A DNA stretch of 64,000 bases from Candidatus Bathyarchaeota archaeon (GCA_018397065.1 JAGTRI010000004.1:16267-80266), one strand, 5' to 3'. Counted from the first letter of the stretch, positions 19,264 to 29,376 are shown. Numbers and translations: made by a program. Notes: generated by a model not told the origin, from the letters alone.

Positions 19264-20737
19264 TATATTTCATTATTTCCCAGGGCGTTACATAGAGACA
19301 GTATTGGTTCCAATCGTTTGTCTTATATTCTATGAAAGCATCAAAGATATGACTTCCAAGTGTTTGATGGATCACTTCATCACTTTTCATCTCATCCAAA
19401 GCGTCTTTCAACGTTGTTGGTAGTTCTTTTATCCCAAGTGCTTTTCGTCTTTCAGGAGATAGCTTATAGACATCCTCGTCAACAGGATCTCCAGGATCAA
19501 TTTTTTTCTTAATGCCATCAAGCCCAGCTTTTAGAAGACAAGAGAAAGCCAGATATGGGTTACACGATGGATCTACACCTCGATATTCAACTCTTTTCTG
19601 AGAGGCATGTTCTGTTCCCTTGTAATAGAGAGGTATACGTGCCAGTGCGGATCTATTGCGCCGAGACCACATGATGTATATTGGAGCTTCAAACCCCGGA
19701 ACAAGCCGTTTATAAGAGCTTATCGTTGGACAACACACTGCAGTTAAAGCCTTAGCGTGCTCTAATAAGCCGCCTACAAAATATCTTCCTGTTTGGCTGA
19801 GCTCTGCATATTCATCGTTCTCGTCGTACATCACATTCGTTTTGCCCTTCCATATAGAGGCGTGAACATGCATTCCACTGGCGTTATCTAGATAAACTGG
19901 TTTAGGCATAAATGTCGCTATTAACCCATATTTTTTGGCTACATTCTTGGCTACAAACTTGTAATATAGAGCTTTATCCGCTGTGTCGAGTAGTGGTCCA
20001 AAACGAAAATCAATCTCAATCTGACCGGCTGTAGCTACCTCGTGATGATGTTTTTCAATCTTAAAGCCAAAGTAATCCTCAAGTATTGATGAAACTTCAT
20101 TGCGGTACTCAATAGTTGTGTCCTCTGGAGGAGGTCTATAATATGCTTCTTTTGGTCTAAGAGTATAGCTTCCAGCAGAGATTTCGGGTGACTGTGGAAC
20201 AACCCTTGGGGCTCCCCAAGAGTCGCCTTCTCCTCCTTTAGGGCTGACCCATAGATCCCAAACCAATTTAGTTGGGTCAATTGAAGAAAAAATGAAATAT
20301 TCTAGCTCAGGAGCGAAATAACCTTTGTATCCCATTTCTTCTGCGGATTTTATGGCTCTTTTTGCAACATAGCCCCTTGGGTCTACTTCAGATGGTTCGT
20401 TTCCTCCATAAGCTTCGTAAACATCACCTAGAACAATAGCACTTTTCTGATTTTTTTCTTGGGTCCATGGTATTATAGCGAGTGTTCCTGGATCTGGCAT
20501 GAAGATCATATCTGATTCTTCGATAGATTTGAAGCCTCTGATTGAAGAGCCATCGAAGCCTATTCCTGAGATGAAGGCTGATCCTTCAATATAATCTCTT
20601 GCTGGTATAATCATGTCTTGCATTAGTCCACGAATGTCTATGAAGGTTGAATGAACCCATCTCACTTCATTTGTTCTTAAGGTTTCAATAGCTTTCTTTG
20701 TTTTTTCACCACTTTCCATACCGTTCACCAATTTCAT
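19253..20737 (-). CDS. glnA: glutamine synthetase type I
   Basis: GFDGSSIRGF, MHVHASIW, ATFMPKP, NRSALARIP, EYRGVDPSCNPYLAFSCLL. Confidence 0.97.
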   Translation of the reverse strand: MKLVNGMESGEKTKKAIETLRTNEVRWVHSTFIDIRGLMQDMIIPARDYIEGSAFISGIGFDGSSIRGFKSIEESDMIFMPDPGTLAIIPWTQEKNQKSAIVLGDVYEAYGGNEPSEVDPRGYVAKRAIKSAEEMGYKGYFAPELEYFIFSSIDPTKLVWDLWVSPKGGEGDSWGAPRVVPQSPEISAGSYTLRPKEAYYRPPPEDTTIEYRNEVSSILEDYFGFKIEKHHHEVATAGQIEIDFRFGPLLDTADKALYYKFVAKNVAKKYGLIATFMPKPVYLDNASGMHVHASIWKGKTNVMYDENDEYAELSQTGRYFVGGLLEHAKALTAVCCPTISSYKRLVPGFEAPIYIMWSRRNRSALARIPLYYKGTEHASQKRVEYRGVDPSCNPYLAFSCLLKAGLDGIKKKIDPGDPVDEDVYKLSPERRKALGIKELPTTLKDALDEMKSDEVIHQTLGSHIFDAFIEYKTNDWNQYCLYVTPWEIMKYIDY

Positions 20738-20869
20738 TTAACAGGATTGATTTTCATTACATATTTATATATAAGTATTTCGTTTTATTCTAGAAAAAGT
20801 TTAAATAATTGCTTCAATATTGAACAAATATTCAGCAGTCAATTAACATTCAATTTGGGGAAGAAAGTT
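20738..20869. promoter_or_regulatory. divergent promoter region between glnA and lrp
   Basis: minus-strand TATA-like acttatatataaat (about 20764-20780) upstream of glnA; plus-strand TATA-like gaaaaagtttaaataatt (about 20793-20810) upstream of lrp. Confidence 0.5.
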
Positions 20870-21337
20870 ATGGAACAGAAATCGTTGGGGAAGTTAGATC
20901 GTATAGATCTTCAAATCCTTACATTACTTCAAGAGGATTCAAGATTAAGTTTTGGCAAAATAGCAAGTATACTTGGGGTTTCTGCTGGAACAGCTTATAA
21001 CCGTATCAAAAATCTTGAAGACAAAGGAATACTGAGAGGTTATACTGTATTAGTTGATCCTTCTATGCTTGGGTATGCAACAATCGCCCTTATATTGGTC
21101 CAAGCTGAAGGAACACACATTTTAGATGTAGAGAACGAGATTGCAAAAATCGATAATGTTGTTTCTGTATACGATATTACTGGGGATTTCGATATTGCTG
21201 TGATTGCCCGTTTCAAATATAGAGAAGATTTAAACACCTTTGTGAAGAAACTGTTAACTTCGCCTTATGTAAAGAGAACCGTCACAAACATTGTTTTGAA
21301 CGTCATTAAGGAAGACTTTAGACTAAAGATCTCTTAA
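20870..21337 (+). CDS. Lrp/AsnC family transcriptional regulator
   Basis: LDRIDLQILTLLQEDSRLSFGKIASILGVSAGTAYNRIKNLEDKGIL HTH plus RAM domain; start set at ATG 20870, downstream of TATA-like sequence. Confidence 0.93.
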   Translation: MEQKSLGKLDRIDLQILTLLQEDSRLSFGKIASILGVSAGTAYNRIKNLEDKGILRGYTVLVDPSMLGYATIALILVQAEGTHILDVENEIAKIDNVVSVYDITGDFDIAVIARFKYREDLNTFVKKLLTSPYVKRTVTNIVLNVIKEDFRLKIS

Positions 21338-21374
21338 CTAAGGCTGTCACGGGTCTCAAAATAGAGGTTCGACT

Positions 21375-21914
21375 ATGAAAAATCCGGTAAGGATAACAAT
21401 AGCACTTGACAGCGAAACATATGAATTACTCCAGAAGATGAAAAAAGAGATGAGGGTCTCTAAAAGCGAATTGATGAGAAATGCTTTACGGTTTTACTGC
21501 GAAAACAAGGATATGATAGACGCTTATATGAAAAGTAAAGTAGAGTTTTACATTGATATGCTTTGCTCTGGAGAACACATGATCTTAGATGTCGATCATT
21601 GGCTTCTTTTCCTTAATTTATTAGAATCTCCATCTGAAAAGAATACTTTTTGGGATAAACATAGAGAAATAGCAAGAGCCCATGCAGATCAGCTGAAAGG
21701 CAAAGTTCGTTCAATTGAAGATCTTTTAGAAAGACTTGAGGCTTGTAACTTCTTCAGGAAAATCAAGAACTCGGAAAATGAATTCACTTTGGTTTTAGGA
21801 TCGGAGACAGCAAAGGAATTTGTCAAGATATTTCTTGAAGAATTCCTCGCATCTGCTGGTTTAAATGCGAGCATTAAAGAAAATTTGGCTAAACTTAGAG
21901 TTACATTCAATTGA
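21375..21914 (+). CDS. ribbon-helix-helix regulator with C-terminal alpha/beta sensor-like domain
   Basis: RITIALDSETYELLQKMKKEMRVSKSELMRNALRFY RHH signature. Confidence 0.8.
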   Translation: MKNPVRITIALDSETYELLQKMKKEMRVSKSELMRNALRFYCENKDMIDAYMKSKVEFYIDMLCSGEHMILDVDHWLLFLNLLESPSEKNTFWDKHREIARAHADQLKGKVRSIEDLLERLEACNFFRKIKNSENEFTLVLGSETAKEFVKIFLEEFLASAGLNASIKENLAKLRVTFN

Positions 21915-22041
21915 GTTCCTTCAAAAATCATTCATTCTATTGTTATATTTTATATTTATTCATTCATATTTTTTCACAAAAAATATGAAAAAATCTCAAA
22001 AATGTTTATATTATTGAATTTTCATACACCTGCCAAAAAAG

Positions 22042-22812
22042 GTGATAATAACGGAGCAAATAAATGTTGCAATCAAATCGCAAAGCAAAAAAGTCGAGTG
22101 GATTGACATTGGTGTCGAAGGTCTCTTAGACTTTATTCCAGGTCTACCTAAAGGTGATGCTATCCTTGTAAGGGGGGAACCTGGTACCGGAAAAACAATT
22201 CTATGTCTTCAATTCTTACACAAAGGAGCTGAAAATGGTGAGAAGTGTATATACATAACTACTGAGGAAACTCCTGAAACTCTTATGAGAACAGGTACTG
22301 AACTTTGGATTGATTTTCCAGATTTGGTTCAGAAAAAACAGGTGGTTATAGTGGATCTTTCTATAGCAGCAACTTACGATAGTGAGTTTTCAGTTATCAG
22401 CAAAGAAGAAGCAGTAGATATATTCATGAAAGGCTTAGCTGCGCAACCCGAAGCAACTAGAATAGTCGTAGATTCTCTTTCATCGCTAGAGCGAAGACTC
22501 GCAGATCCGGCGGACTTTAGAGAAGTCTTCATGAGACTCCTGCTGGAAGTAAAAAAGAGAAAGGCAACAACAATATTCTCGGCAGAAGGTATTCCTGTGA
22601 ATCCAGACATCACAGAATACCTTGTCGATCACTTGATATACCTAGACTATCACAAACACGACGTCATCTGGACGAGAGTCTTCATACTTAGAAAATCTAG
22701 AAGTGTGCCATTAAAACCGCAGATACTCAAATTAAACATTGAAAAAGAAGGGTTATCAGTAGAGGAAATACCCATCTCACTAAAGCCAGTATGGTTTGCA
22801 AGCAAACTCTAG
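22042..22812 (+). CDS. KaiC-like RecA-superfamily ATPase
   Basis: DAILVRGEPGTGKTILCLQFLHKGAENGEKCIYITTEE; ends 5 nt before amt. Confidence 0.9.
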   Translation: MIITEQINVAIKSQSKKVEWIDIGVEGLLDFIPGLPKGDAILVRGEPGTGKTILCLQFLHKGAENGEKCIYITTEETPETLMRTGTELWIDFPDLVQKKQVVIVDLSIAATYDSEFSVISKEEAVDIFMKGLAAQPEATRIVVDSLSSLERRLADPADFREVFMRLLLEVKKRKATTIFSAEGIPVNPDITEYLVDHLIYLDYHKHDVIWTRVFILRKSRSVPLKPQILKLNIEKEGLSVEEIPISLKPVWFASKL

Positions 22813-22817
22813 GGTGA

Positions 22818-24146
22818 TTGAGAATGTCAACTTCACAAGATGAGACTTTTGCAGCAATACAGCAAGTTTTTGTAGTCGGATGGGCGCCGGTAGCAATATT
22901 AATAATGGCAACAGCAGGTTTTGCTCTTCTCTACGCCGGACTTGTACGAAAAAAGAATGTTGCTCACACCATAATCATGCTTAACATCGGCTGGACAATG
23001 GCTTTCCTACTATACTACCTGATAGGTTTTCCAATTGCATACTACACTAAAGAGCCAGTATTTGGTTTGCCTCAATTTATACCGACTATAGCCAATCCGT
23101 TGCCTGCAGCTCTATCCAGCACTGGAGCATATGGTATTAGTGCGAGCCCTTCTGGATATGGAGATTTAGGATTATGGTTCAAAATGGCGATGTTTGCAAT
23201 TACCACTATCGCTATAGTGCCTGGTGCAACGGCTGAACGGGATAAACTTTGGGGATGGGTAATAGCTGCCGGAGCCATAGTGGCATTCCTATATCCAGTT
23301 GTTGAACATTGGGTATGGGGCGGAGGTTGGTTGGCACAGATAGGTTTCATTGACTATGCAGGATCTTCAGTCGTACACCTAGTTGGGGGCATGTTTGCGT
23401 TGATGGCTGCAATTGTAATTGGTCCAAGAACAGGTAAATTTGTCGGGAAGAGGAAAGAAGCCAGAGCCTTCTTTGGTCACAGCCTACCATTGTCAGTTAT
23501 TGGCGCTTGGCTACTAGTATTCGGTTGGTTCGGCTTCAATGTAGGCTCGAGCATAGCTAACAGGGCTCAAACAATCAATGTTGAATTAGCATGGGTCGGT
23601 GTTACCACAGCAATGGCAATGGCAGGAGGACTATTTGGAGCAGCCGTAACCTCAAGAGGACATGCTTTAACATCAACAGCAGGCTTGCTTGCAGGTGCAG
23701 TTTCTATTTGCGCTGGAGCAGCAATCATGAATCCTATATTCGCATTCATAACAGGCTTAATTGGTGGCATCATTACAACATTTGTTCAAGGTCTTATGGA
23801 GCTGAAATTTCACATTGACGATGCTTGCGTTTGTGTTCCAGTACATGCAGCATGTGGTCTATGGGGCACGGTCGCTGCCGGACTATTTGGTGTTAATATA
23901 TTTGGCGCTCATCCAATATATGGAGTTTCCACAGTCGAGGCTTGGCTTCGCATGATAGGAATACAGATCGTAGGCGCATTAGCAATAATTGCATGGACTG
24001 GATTGACGGGCTTCATACTTTTCAAGATGATAAACAAAATGGGATTACTACGTGCACAAAAAGACGCAGAACTGTTTGGCTTAGATATAGCGGATCACAA
24101 AACCTACGCTTATCCTGAAGATGAATTAGATAAAGAATTTCCATAG
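22818..24146 (+). CDS. amt: ammonium transporter Amt
   Basis: multi-TM; GWVIAAGAIVAFLYPVVEHWVWGGGWL, DYAGSSVVHLVGG, DDACVCVPVHAACGLWGTVA. Confidence 0.96.
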   Translation: MRMSTSQDETFAAIQQVFVVGWAPVAILIMATAGFALLYAGLVRKKNVAHTIIMLNIGWTMAFLLYYLIGFPIAYYTKEPVFGLPQFIPTIANPLPAALSSTGAYGISASPSGYGDLGLWFKMAMFAITTIAIVPGATAERDKLWGWVIAAGAIVAFLYPVVEHWVWGGGWLAQIGFIDYAGSSVVHLVGGMFALMAAIVIGPRTGKFVGKRKEARAFFGHSLPLSVIGAWLLVFGWFGFNVGSSIANRAQTINVELAWVGVTTAMAMAGGLFGAAVTSRGHALTSTAGLLAGAVSICAGAAIMNPIFAFITGLIGGIITTFVQGLMELKFHIDDACVCVPVHAACGLWGTVAAGLFGVNIFGAHPIYGVSTVEAWLRMIGIQIVGALAIIAWTGLTGFILFKMINKMGLLRAQKDAELFGLDIADHKTYAYPEDELDKEFP

Positions 24147-24155
24147 GTGAAAAAA

Positions 24156-24299
24156 ATGACTCAAACAATAGGAAGAGTATTAGAAGAAAAAAATATGGTT
24201 GAGCTATTTGCGGAAATAGAGGATTTGAAAAACCGAGTAAAACATCTTGAAGCCGCTGTGAACTCACTCAAACTGAAAATGGGTAGAAAATGGGTATAG
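24156..24299 (+). CDS. 47-aa predicted coiled-coil microprotein downstream of amt
   Basis: ATG 24156 to TAG 24299: MTQTIGRVLEEKNMVELFAEIEDLKNRVKHLEAAVNSLKLKMGRKWV; below the ORF-track size cutoff; 9 nt after amt. Confidence 0.55.
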   Translation: MTQTIGRVLEEKNMVELFAEIEDLKNRVKHLEAAVNSLKLKMGRKWV

Positions 24300-24309
24300 T
24301 CGCAGCAAC

Positions 24310-24650
24310 AGTGATGAAGTTCAATTTCAAGAAGAACGGCGATGTGATTGGATCTAAAAACTCGGCTATGTCAAAGCCTATGAAGAAGATGGTACGCCAG
24401 CTTGAGACTACACGAAGTTAAGCAAGAGATAATCAAAGCGGACGGTTGGAGCTGTAAATGAAAAGGCAATCAGGGGTCTCTTACCAAAGACTACCATATT
24501 GGTCACGGATGAAAGAAATCGGGAAAACCATTAAAGGTCCTTGCGACAACTGAGGAATGGGTGTGTTTGGCGATGGAAAATCTTTGTGCTATATATTCAT
24601 TAGATAGCATATTAACACAGGACAGAGGAACGGTGGATAGACACTACACA
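24310..24650 (+). pseudogene. decayed P-II signalling protein (glnK-like) remnant
   Basis: three-frame reading gives P-II-like fragments in the right order: LRLHEVK, GLLPKTTILVTDE, GDGK-IFVL (one nt missing), TQDRGTVD; stops in all frames. Confidence 0.65.
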
Positions 24651-24765
24651 ACCTTCTTTTTCTACTTTACTTGATGTTTTGAAAAAAATATAAAAGGCTC
24701 AAGCAAGTGATTGACAAAATAATAAGTATCAGAAGCTTTTTCGTAGAAATATCGAGGAGAAAAAA

Positions 24766-26433
24766 TTGAGAATCGCAATGGCTCAAATAAATCCAACTGT
24801 CGGAGATCTTGATGGAAACGCTGAGAAAATTTCTGATTACATAAAAGAAGCTGAAAGACATAAAGCTGAGTTGGTGGTTTTTCCCGAATTAGCTGTCACT
24901 GGCTATCCTCCTCTGGATCTGTTGCGTGAAAAATCGTTTGTCAAAGACAATATTAAGGTTGTAAAAAATATAGTTAAGATGAATAAGAGCATAATCGGCG
25001 TAGTTGGTTTTGTCGATCATAGGAAAGACAAACTATTTAATGCTGCAGCTGTTTTTGAGGGAAACAGAATTGTTGGTATAGCGCACAAAGCTCTCCTGCC
25101 TACATACGATGTTTTTGACGAGGATAGATATTTTGTTCCAGCGAAAGAGGATGAAATTCAACCTTTAAGTGTGAATATAGGTGGAAGGCAAGTTAAATTA
25201 GGTGTCGAAATTTGTGAAGATTTGTGGGACAAGAAATACGAGGTTAAGGTTACTGATATCCTTGTGAAACGTGGAGCACAAGTTATAATTAATATTTCGG
25301 CTTCACCGTTTTATGCTGGGAAAAGGTTTGAACGCGAGAGACTGCTTAGGGAAAAAGCCCAAAAGCTGCATGTTCCAATTTTTTACGTCAATCTTGTTGG
25401 TGGCCAAGACGAGCTTGTTTTCGACGGCCAAAGCATGGGTGTTGACGCTGAGGGGAACTTCATCGCGTTTGGCAAACAGTTTCAGGAAGACTTTATAGTG
25501 GTTGATATTGACAGCACAACTTGGACTGCGCCCAAGGTCACTGTTCCAACGTATTGCGAAGAGGAAGAAAAATTTAATGCGTTGGTTTTAGGTATTCGAG
25601 ATTACTACAGGAAAACAGGCTTCGAAAAAGCTGTTGTCGGAATGAGTGGCGGAATTGACTCTTCATTAACTACATGCATCGCTGTTGAAGCCTTAGGAAA
25701 AGAAAACGTCATCGGCGTTTCCATGCCGTCAAAATATTCAAGCGAGCACAGCAAGACCGATGCAGAGAAATTGGCGAATAACTTAGGGATATGTTTTGTA
25801 AAATTTTCGATTAATGAGATCATTGAAAGCTACAAAAGAACACTTGATGAACCTCTTAAGATGATTAGAAAACATTTTGGCGTTCACGAGTCAGAGGATG
25901 ACCCGATTGCTGACGAAAATATTCAGCCTAGAACTAGAGGAAATTGTCTTATGGATATTTCTAATCGATTGAAGGCATTGAAAATTTTGGTTTTAAATAC
26001 GGGGAATAAGACTGAGCTTGCGTTGGGATACTGCACTTTGTATGGGGATATGGCTGGGGGAATAGGAGCTTTGGGCGACGTTAGCAAGCTTGACGTGTAC
26101 AAGCTAGCTAGGTATGTTAACACTAAAGCTGGGAGGGAAATCATTCCAGAGAATGTTTTTAGGAAGAAGCCGTCGCCTGAGTTGAAGGAAGGTCAGTTTG
26201 ATCCGTTTGACTTTGATATTGTTAGTCCTTTAGTTGACGAAATAATTGAGCGCCACAGAAGTCGAAAAGAATTAGTTAGGATGGGATATCCCAAGGCTGT
26301 TGTGGACGATGTTTATAATCGAATAAGGAGGTCTGAATACAAGAGATGGCAGGCGGTTCCTTGTATAAAGATTACTAAGCAGGCTTTTGGAATCGGTTGG
26401 AGGATGCCTATAGTCAATAAATACAAAGGCTAG
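24766..26433 (+). CDS. nadE: glutamine-dependent NAD+ synthetase
   Basis: N-terminal nitrilase (VFPELAVTGYPPLDLL, GVEICEDLWD) plus synthetase GMSGGIDSSLTTCIAVEALG. Confidence 0.96.
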   Translation: MRIAMAQINPTVGDLDGNAEKISDYIKEAERHKAELVVFPELAVTGYPPLDLLREKSFVKDNIKVVKNIVKMNKSIIGVVGFVDHRKDKLFNAAAVFEGNRIVGIAHKALLPTYDVFDEDRYFVPAKEDEIQPLSVNIGGRQVKLGVEICEDLWDKKYEVKVTDILVKRGAQVIINISASPFYAGKRFERERLLREKAQKLHVPIFYVNLVGGQDELVFDGQSMGVDAEGNFIAFGKQFQEDFIVVDIDSTTWTAPKVTVPTYCEEEEKFNALVLGIRDYYRKTGFEKAVVGMSGGIDSSLTTCIAVEALGKENVIGVSMPSKYSSEHSKTDAEKLANNLGICFVKFSINEIIESYKRTLDEPLKMIRKHFGVHESEDDPIADENIQPRTRGNCLMDISNRLKALKILVLNTGNKTELALGYCTLYGDMAGGIGALGDVSKLDVYKLARYVNTKAGREIIPENVFRKKPSPELKEGQFDPFDFDIVSPLVDEIIERHRSRKELVRMGYPKAVVDDVYNRIRRSEYKRWQAVPCIKITKQAFGIGWRMPIVNKYKG

Positions 26434-26509
26434 AATCGCAGAGATACGGGATGACATTTTGATAATAATCCGTTGTGCGATAAGTTTCTGAAAAACTGCG
26501 TTTTTTGAG

Positions 26510-27067
26510 CTATGACATAGTGTCAAAGGCAATATTTGAGACAACCTTTAGAAGATCTGAACGGGTGATAATGCCAACCAGTTTCCCTTTCTTTGTCACC
26601 AAAACGCCCGAGTTCTTTTCCAAGAGAGGCCTAATTACGGCAATGTCCGTGTCTTCTGGGACGCTTGGGAAGGGCGGCTTCATTATTTTTTCCAATGTCT
26701 CCTCTGCAATGTTGGGGTTTAGGTTTCTGATGATTGATTCTTCAGTAATCATTCCTACGACTTTTCCGTCGTCAATTATGGGCAGTTGCGAGATTGCATG
26801 TCTTACCATGATTTCGCTTGCCTCCCTAATCTTATCTTTGGGGGTTGCGGTGATCACGTTGCGGGTCATGATTTCTGCGCATTTTCTTCCTTTTCCTCCT
26901 TCGAGTATCTCTAGAATCTTGTTTACTGTTGAAAGTCTTGGATCCACTTTTTCACTTTCTATTTTCGCGATGTGAGCTTGTGACACTCCAACCATCTTTG
27001 CAAGCTGGCTTTGTGTTAGACCTGCCTCAAGTCTTTTTTTCTTTAGGATGGATCCTGTTAATGGCAA
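26510..27067 (-). CDS. XRE-type HTH plus paired CBS domain regulator
   Basis: LKKKRLEAGLTQSQLAKMVGVSQAHIAKIESEKVDPRLSTVNKI plus two CBS repeats. Confidence 0.9.
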   Translation of the reverse strand: MPLTGSILKKKRLEAGLTQSQLAKMVGVSQAHIAKIESEKVDPRLSTVNKILEILEGGKGRKCAEIMTRNVITATPKDKIREASEIMVRHAISQLPIIDDGKVVGMITEESIIRNLNPNIAEETLEKIMKPPFPSVPEDTDIAVIRPLLEKNSGVLVTKKGKLVGIITRSDLLKVVSNIAFDTMS

Positions 27068-27255
27068 AGAATAACCACCAGTTATTTTTTATGTATTATA
27101 TTGTTGACTGATTCTTATGTGTTTTTCTTTCAAGTTATTGACGGTCTATGACCCGTTGAATATATAATAATGCATGTTTTGTGTAAAGATTATTCCGTAA
27201 AGTATATATTCAATTAAGGCGTTAGCACAGAACAAGATGGAACGGTGTAATTTCC

Positions 27256-28464
27256 ATGAGAAACATTGTTGTCACAGATTTAAGGCAGATTCCTTTGGAA
27301 AACCAAAGAATTGAAGTAATTGAGAGAAAGGGGCTTGGGCATCCAGATACTATTTGCGATAGTATAATGAACGATATCTCAATTAATCTTAGCAAGGAGT
27401 ACTTGAAGAGGACTGGAAGCATTTTGCATCACAATATTGATAAGGCTCTTTTGGCTGCTGGGCATGTAGAAACTCGGTTTAAGGGTGGCATAGTAAAAAA
27501 GCCGATGAAGCTAATTTTTGGCGATAGGGCAACATACGAGATTGACGGAGACGAAGTTCCCGTTGAGGAGATTGCGGTTCAAACAGCGAAACAGTGGTTC
27601 AAAAAGAACATGCGATTTGTAAATCCTGATGAGCATGTTGTGTATCAGGTAGAGATTCAGCCAGGTTCATCAGCTTTGACGGATATTTTTAGAAGAGGCG
27701 GTAGAGTTCTTGAGGCAAATGACACTTCCGCAGCTGTTGGTTGGGCGCCTCTTACGAAGACGGAGATTGCTGTCTTAAAGACGGAGAATTACTTGAATTC
27801 AAAGGAGTTTAAAAAGAGTTTTCCAGAGTCCGGTGAAGACATTAAGGTTATGGGTTTGAGAAAAGATGATAATTTAGAATTGATTATTTCAATGGCCTTT
27901 GTTGACCGTTTCATTGAAAGTGAAAAACACTATTTTAAATTGAAAGAAGAGATTCTTGAAAACGCTAAGCAGCATGTTGAGAAGAATAACAGCTTCTCTA
28001 AGACGCAGGTGCAGCTGAACACTTTGGACACTCCTGGAAGAGGGATAGATGGAATTTACCTAACTGTTTTAGGTACAAGCGCAGATGGGGCTGATTCAGG
28101 TCAAGTAGGTAGAGGAAACAGGGCTAATGGGCTTATTTCGCTTAATCGACCTCAGTGTTCGGAGGCTGCGGCTGGCAAGAACCCGGTTAGTCACGTTGGT
28201 AAAATCTATAATTTATTGACTTTTCAGATTGCAAACAAGATTCATCAGCAGGTTCAGGATGTTAAAGAGGTGTATGTTTGGCTGTTGAGTAAAATTGGGC
28301 AACCTATTGATCAACCAACAGTAGCAGCAGTTCAGATTATCCCGGATGGGCATGTTTCTTTTGATAAGGTTAAGAAGGAAGCAGCTGAAGTTGTTGATTC
28401 TGAGCTTGAAAACATTGAAAAATTCTGTATGGAGTTAGCTATAGGCAAGATTCCTGTGTGTTAG
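27256..28464 (+). CDS. mat: archaeal-type S-adenosylmethionine synthetase
   Basis: ERKGLGHPDTICDSIMNDISINLSKEYL, GRGNRANGLISLNRPQCSEAAAGKNPVSHVGKIYN. Confidence 0.97.
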   Translation: MRNIVVTDLRQIPLENQRIEVIERKGLGHPDTICDSIMNDISINLSKEYLKRTGSILHHNIDKALLAAGHVETRFKGGIVKKPMKLIFGDRATYEIDGDEVPVEEIAVQTAKQWFKKNMRFVNPDEHVVYQVEIQPGSSALTDIFRRGGRVLEANDTSAAVGWAPLTKTEIAVLKTENYLNSKEFKKSFPESGEDIKVMGLRKDDNLELIISMAFVDRFIESEKHYFKLKEEILENAKQHVEKNNSFSKTQVQLNTLDTPGRGIDGIYLTVLGTSADGADSGQVGRGNRANGLISLNRPQCSEAAAGKNPVSHVGKIYNLLTFQIANKIHQQVQDVKEVYVWLLSKIGQPIDQPTVAAVQIIPDGHVSFDKVKKEAAEVVDSELENIEKFCMELAIGKIPVC

Positions 28465-28482
28465 CGTGCCGTTTTTTGTTTT

Positions 28483-29376
28483 TTACTTTAGGATTATGAT
28501 TGAGCCGTATCCTACGATTAGGTCTTTTCCTCCGCCGGTGTCGTGGCTTGTCGCATATTTTAGGAGTTTAGCTTCTTTTGCGCCTAGTTCTTTAGCTCCA
28601 ACTATCATCGTGGCGACTGGAAGGGAACCGCACATTGTGTAGCCTTTTTCTTGAACTGTGTTAACCAGTTTTTCCGCGTCTAATTTTAGGATGATGTCTA
28701 TGATGGATTTGTCTGCGTCGTTCATCCACTTTAAAGCTTTTTCGAATGGTCTCATTCCGACAGGCGCATACCCGTAGTTTGGACCATAATGAATGAAGTC
28801 TGTGCTTCCTAGAATGACTGTGTCTTTTTGTCGGTCTTTTACTGCTTTTGCAATTGCTTTGCCAACGTTTTCGCACATTACGTAGTCGCTGTAGCCTACA
28901 GTTATGGGTACGATTTTGAAGTTTCCGTTGTAGATGTATTGGAGAAATGGAAGTTGGATCTCGATTGAGTGCTCTTGGTCGTGTGCCTCCGGGTTTATGT
29001 CTATGTACTCAGAATTTTTTGCAATGGCTTTTGCAAGTTCTGAGTCCACTTCCACGTCTCCTAGTGGCATCTTCCAGACTCCTTCAAGCATCGTGTTGAA
29101 GCCTGGGTAGCCCCTGTGATTTACTCCTATGATTACGAAGGTTTCTGGCGTTCCATCTTTTGCTATGCTGTGGTAGGCGTGTCCGGCGATAGGTCCTGAG
29201 TAGATGAGTCCAGCGTGGGGAACTACTGCTCCAACTATGCGTCTTTCTCCGTGCTCTTGGATTTTAGGGAGTTCTCCGACTCCGTGTTTTGAGGTGAAAC
29301 ACCATTCTATTTCTTCTTGTTCTTCTTTGCTGTTGAAGGGGTGAAACCCCCAAGCTGAAGGTCTTCTAACCCTCAT
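28483..29376 (-). CDS. MEMO1 family protein
   Basis: VVPHAGLIYSGPIAGHAY, EAHDQEHSIEIQLPFLQ, GSTDFIHYGPNYGY. Confidence 0.95.
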   Translation of the reverse strand: MRVRRPSAWGFHPFNSKEEQEEIEWCFTSKHGVGELPKIQEHGERRIVGAVVPHAGLIYSGPIAGHAYHSIAKDGTPETFVIIGVNHRGYPGFNTMLEGVWKMPLGDVEVDSELAKAIAKNSEYIDINPEAHDQEHSIEIQLPFLQYIYNGNFKIVPITVGYSDYVMCENVGKAIAKAVKDRQKDTVILGSTDFIHYGPNYGYAPVGMRPFEKALKWMNDADKSIIDIILKLDAEKLVNTVQEKGYTMCGSLPVATMIVGAKELGAKEAKLLKYATSHDTGGGKDLIVGYGSIIILK

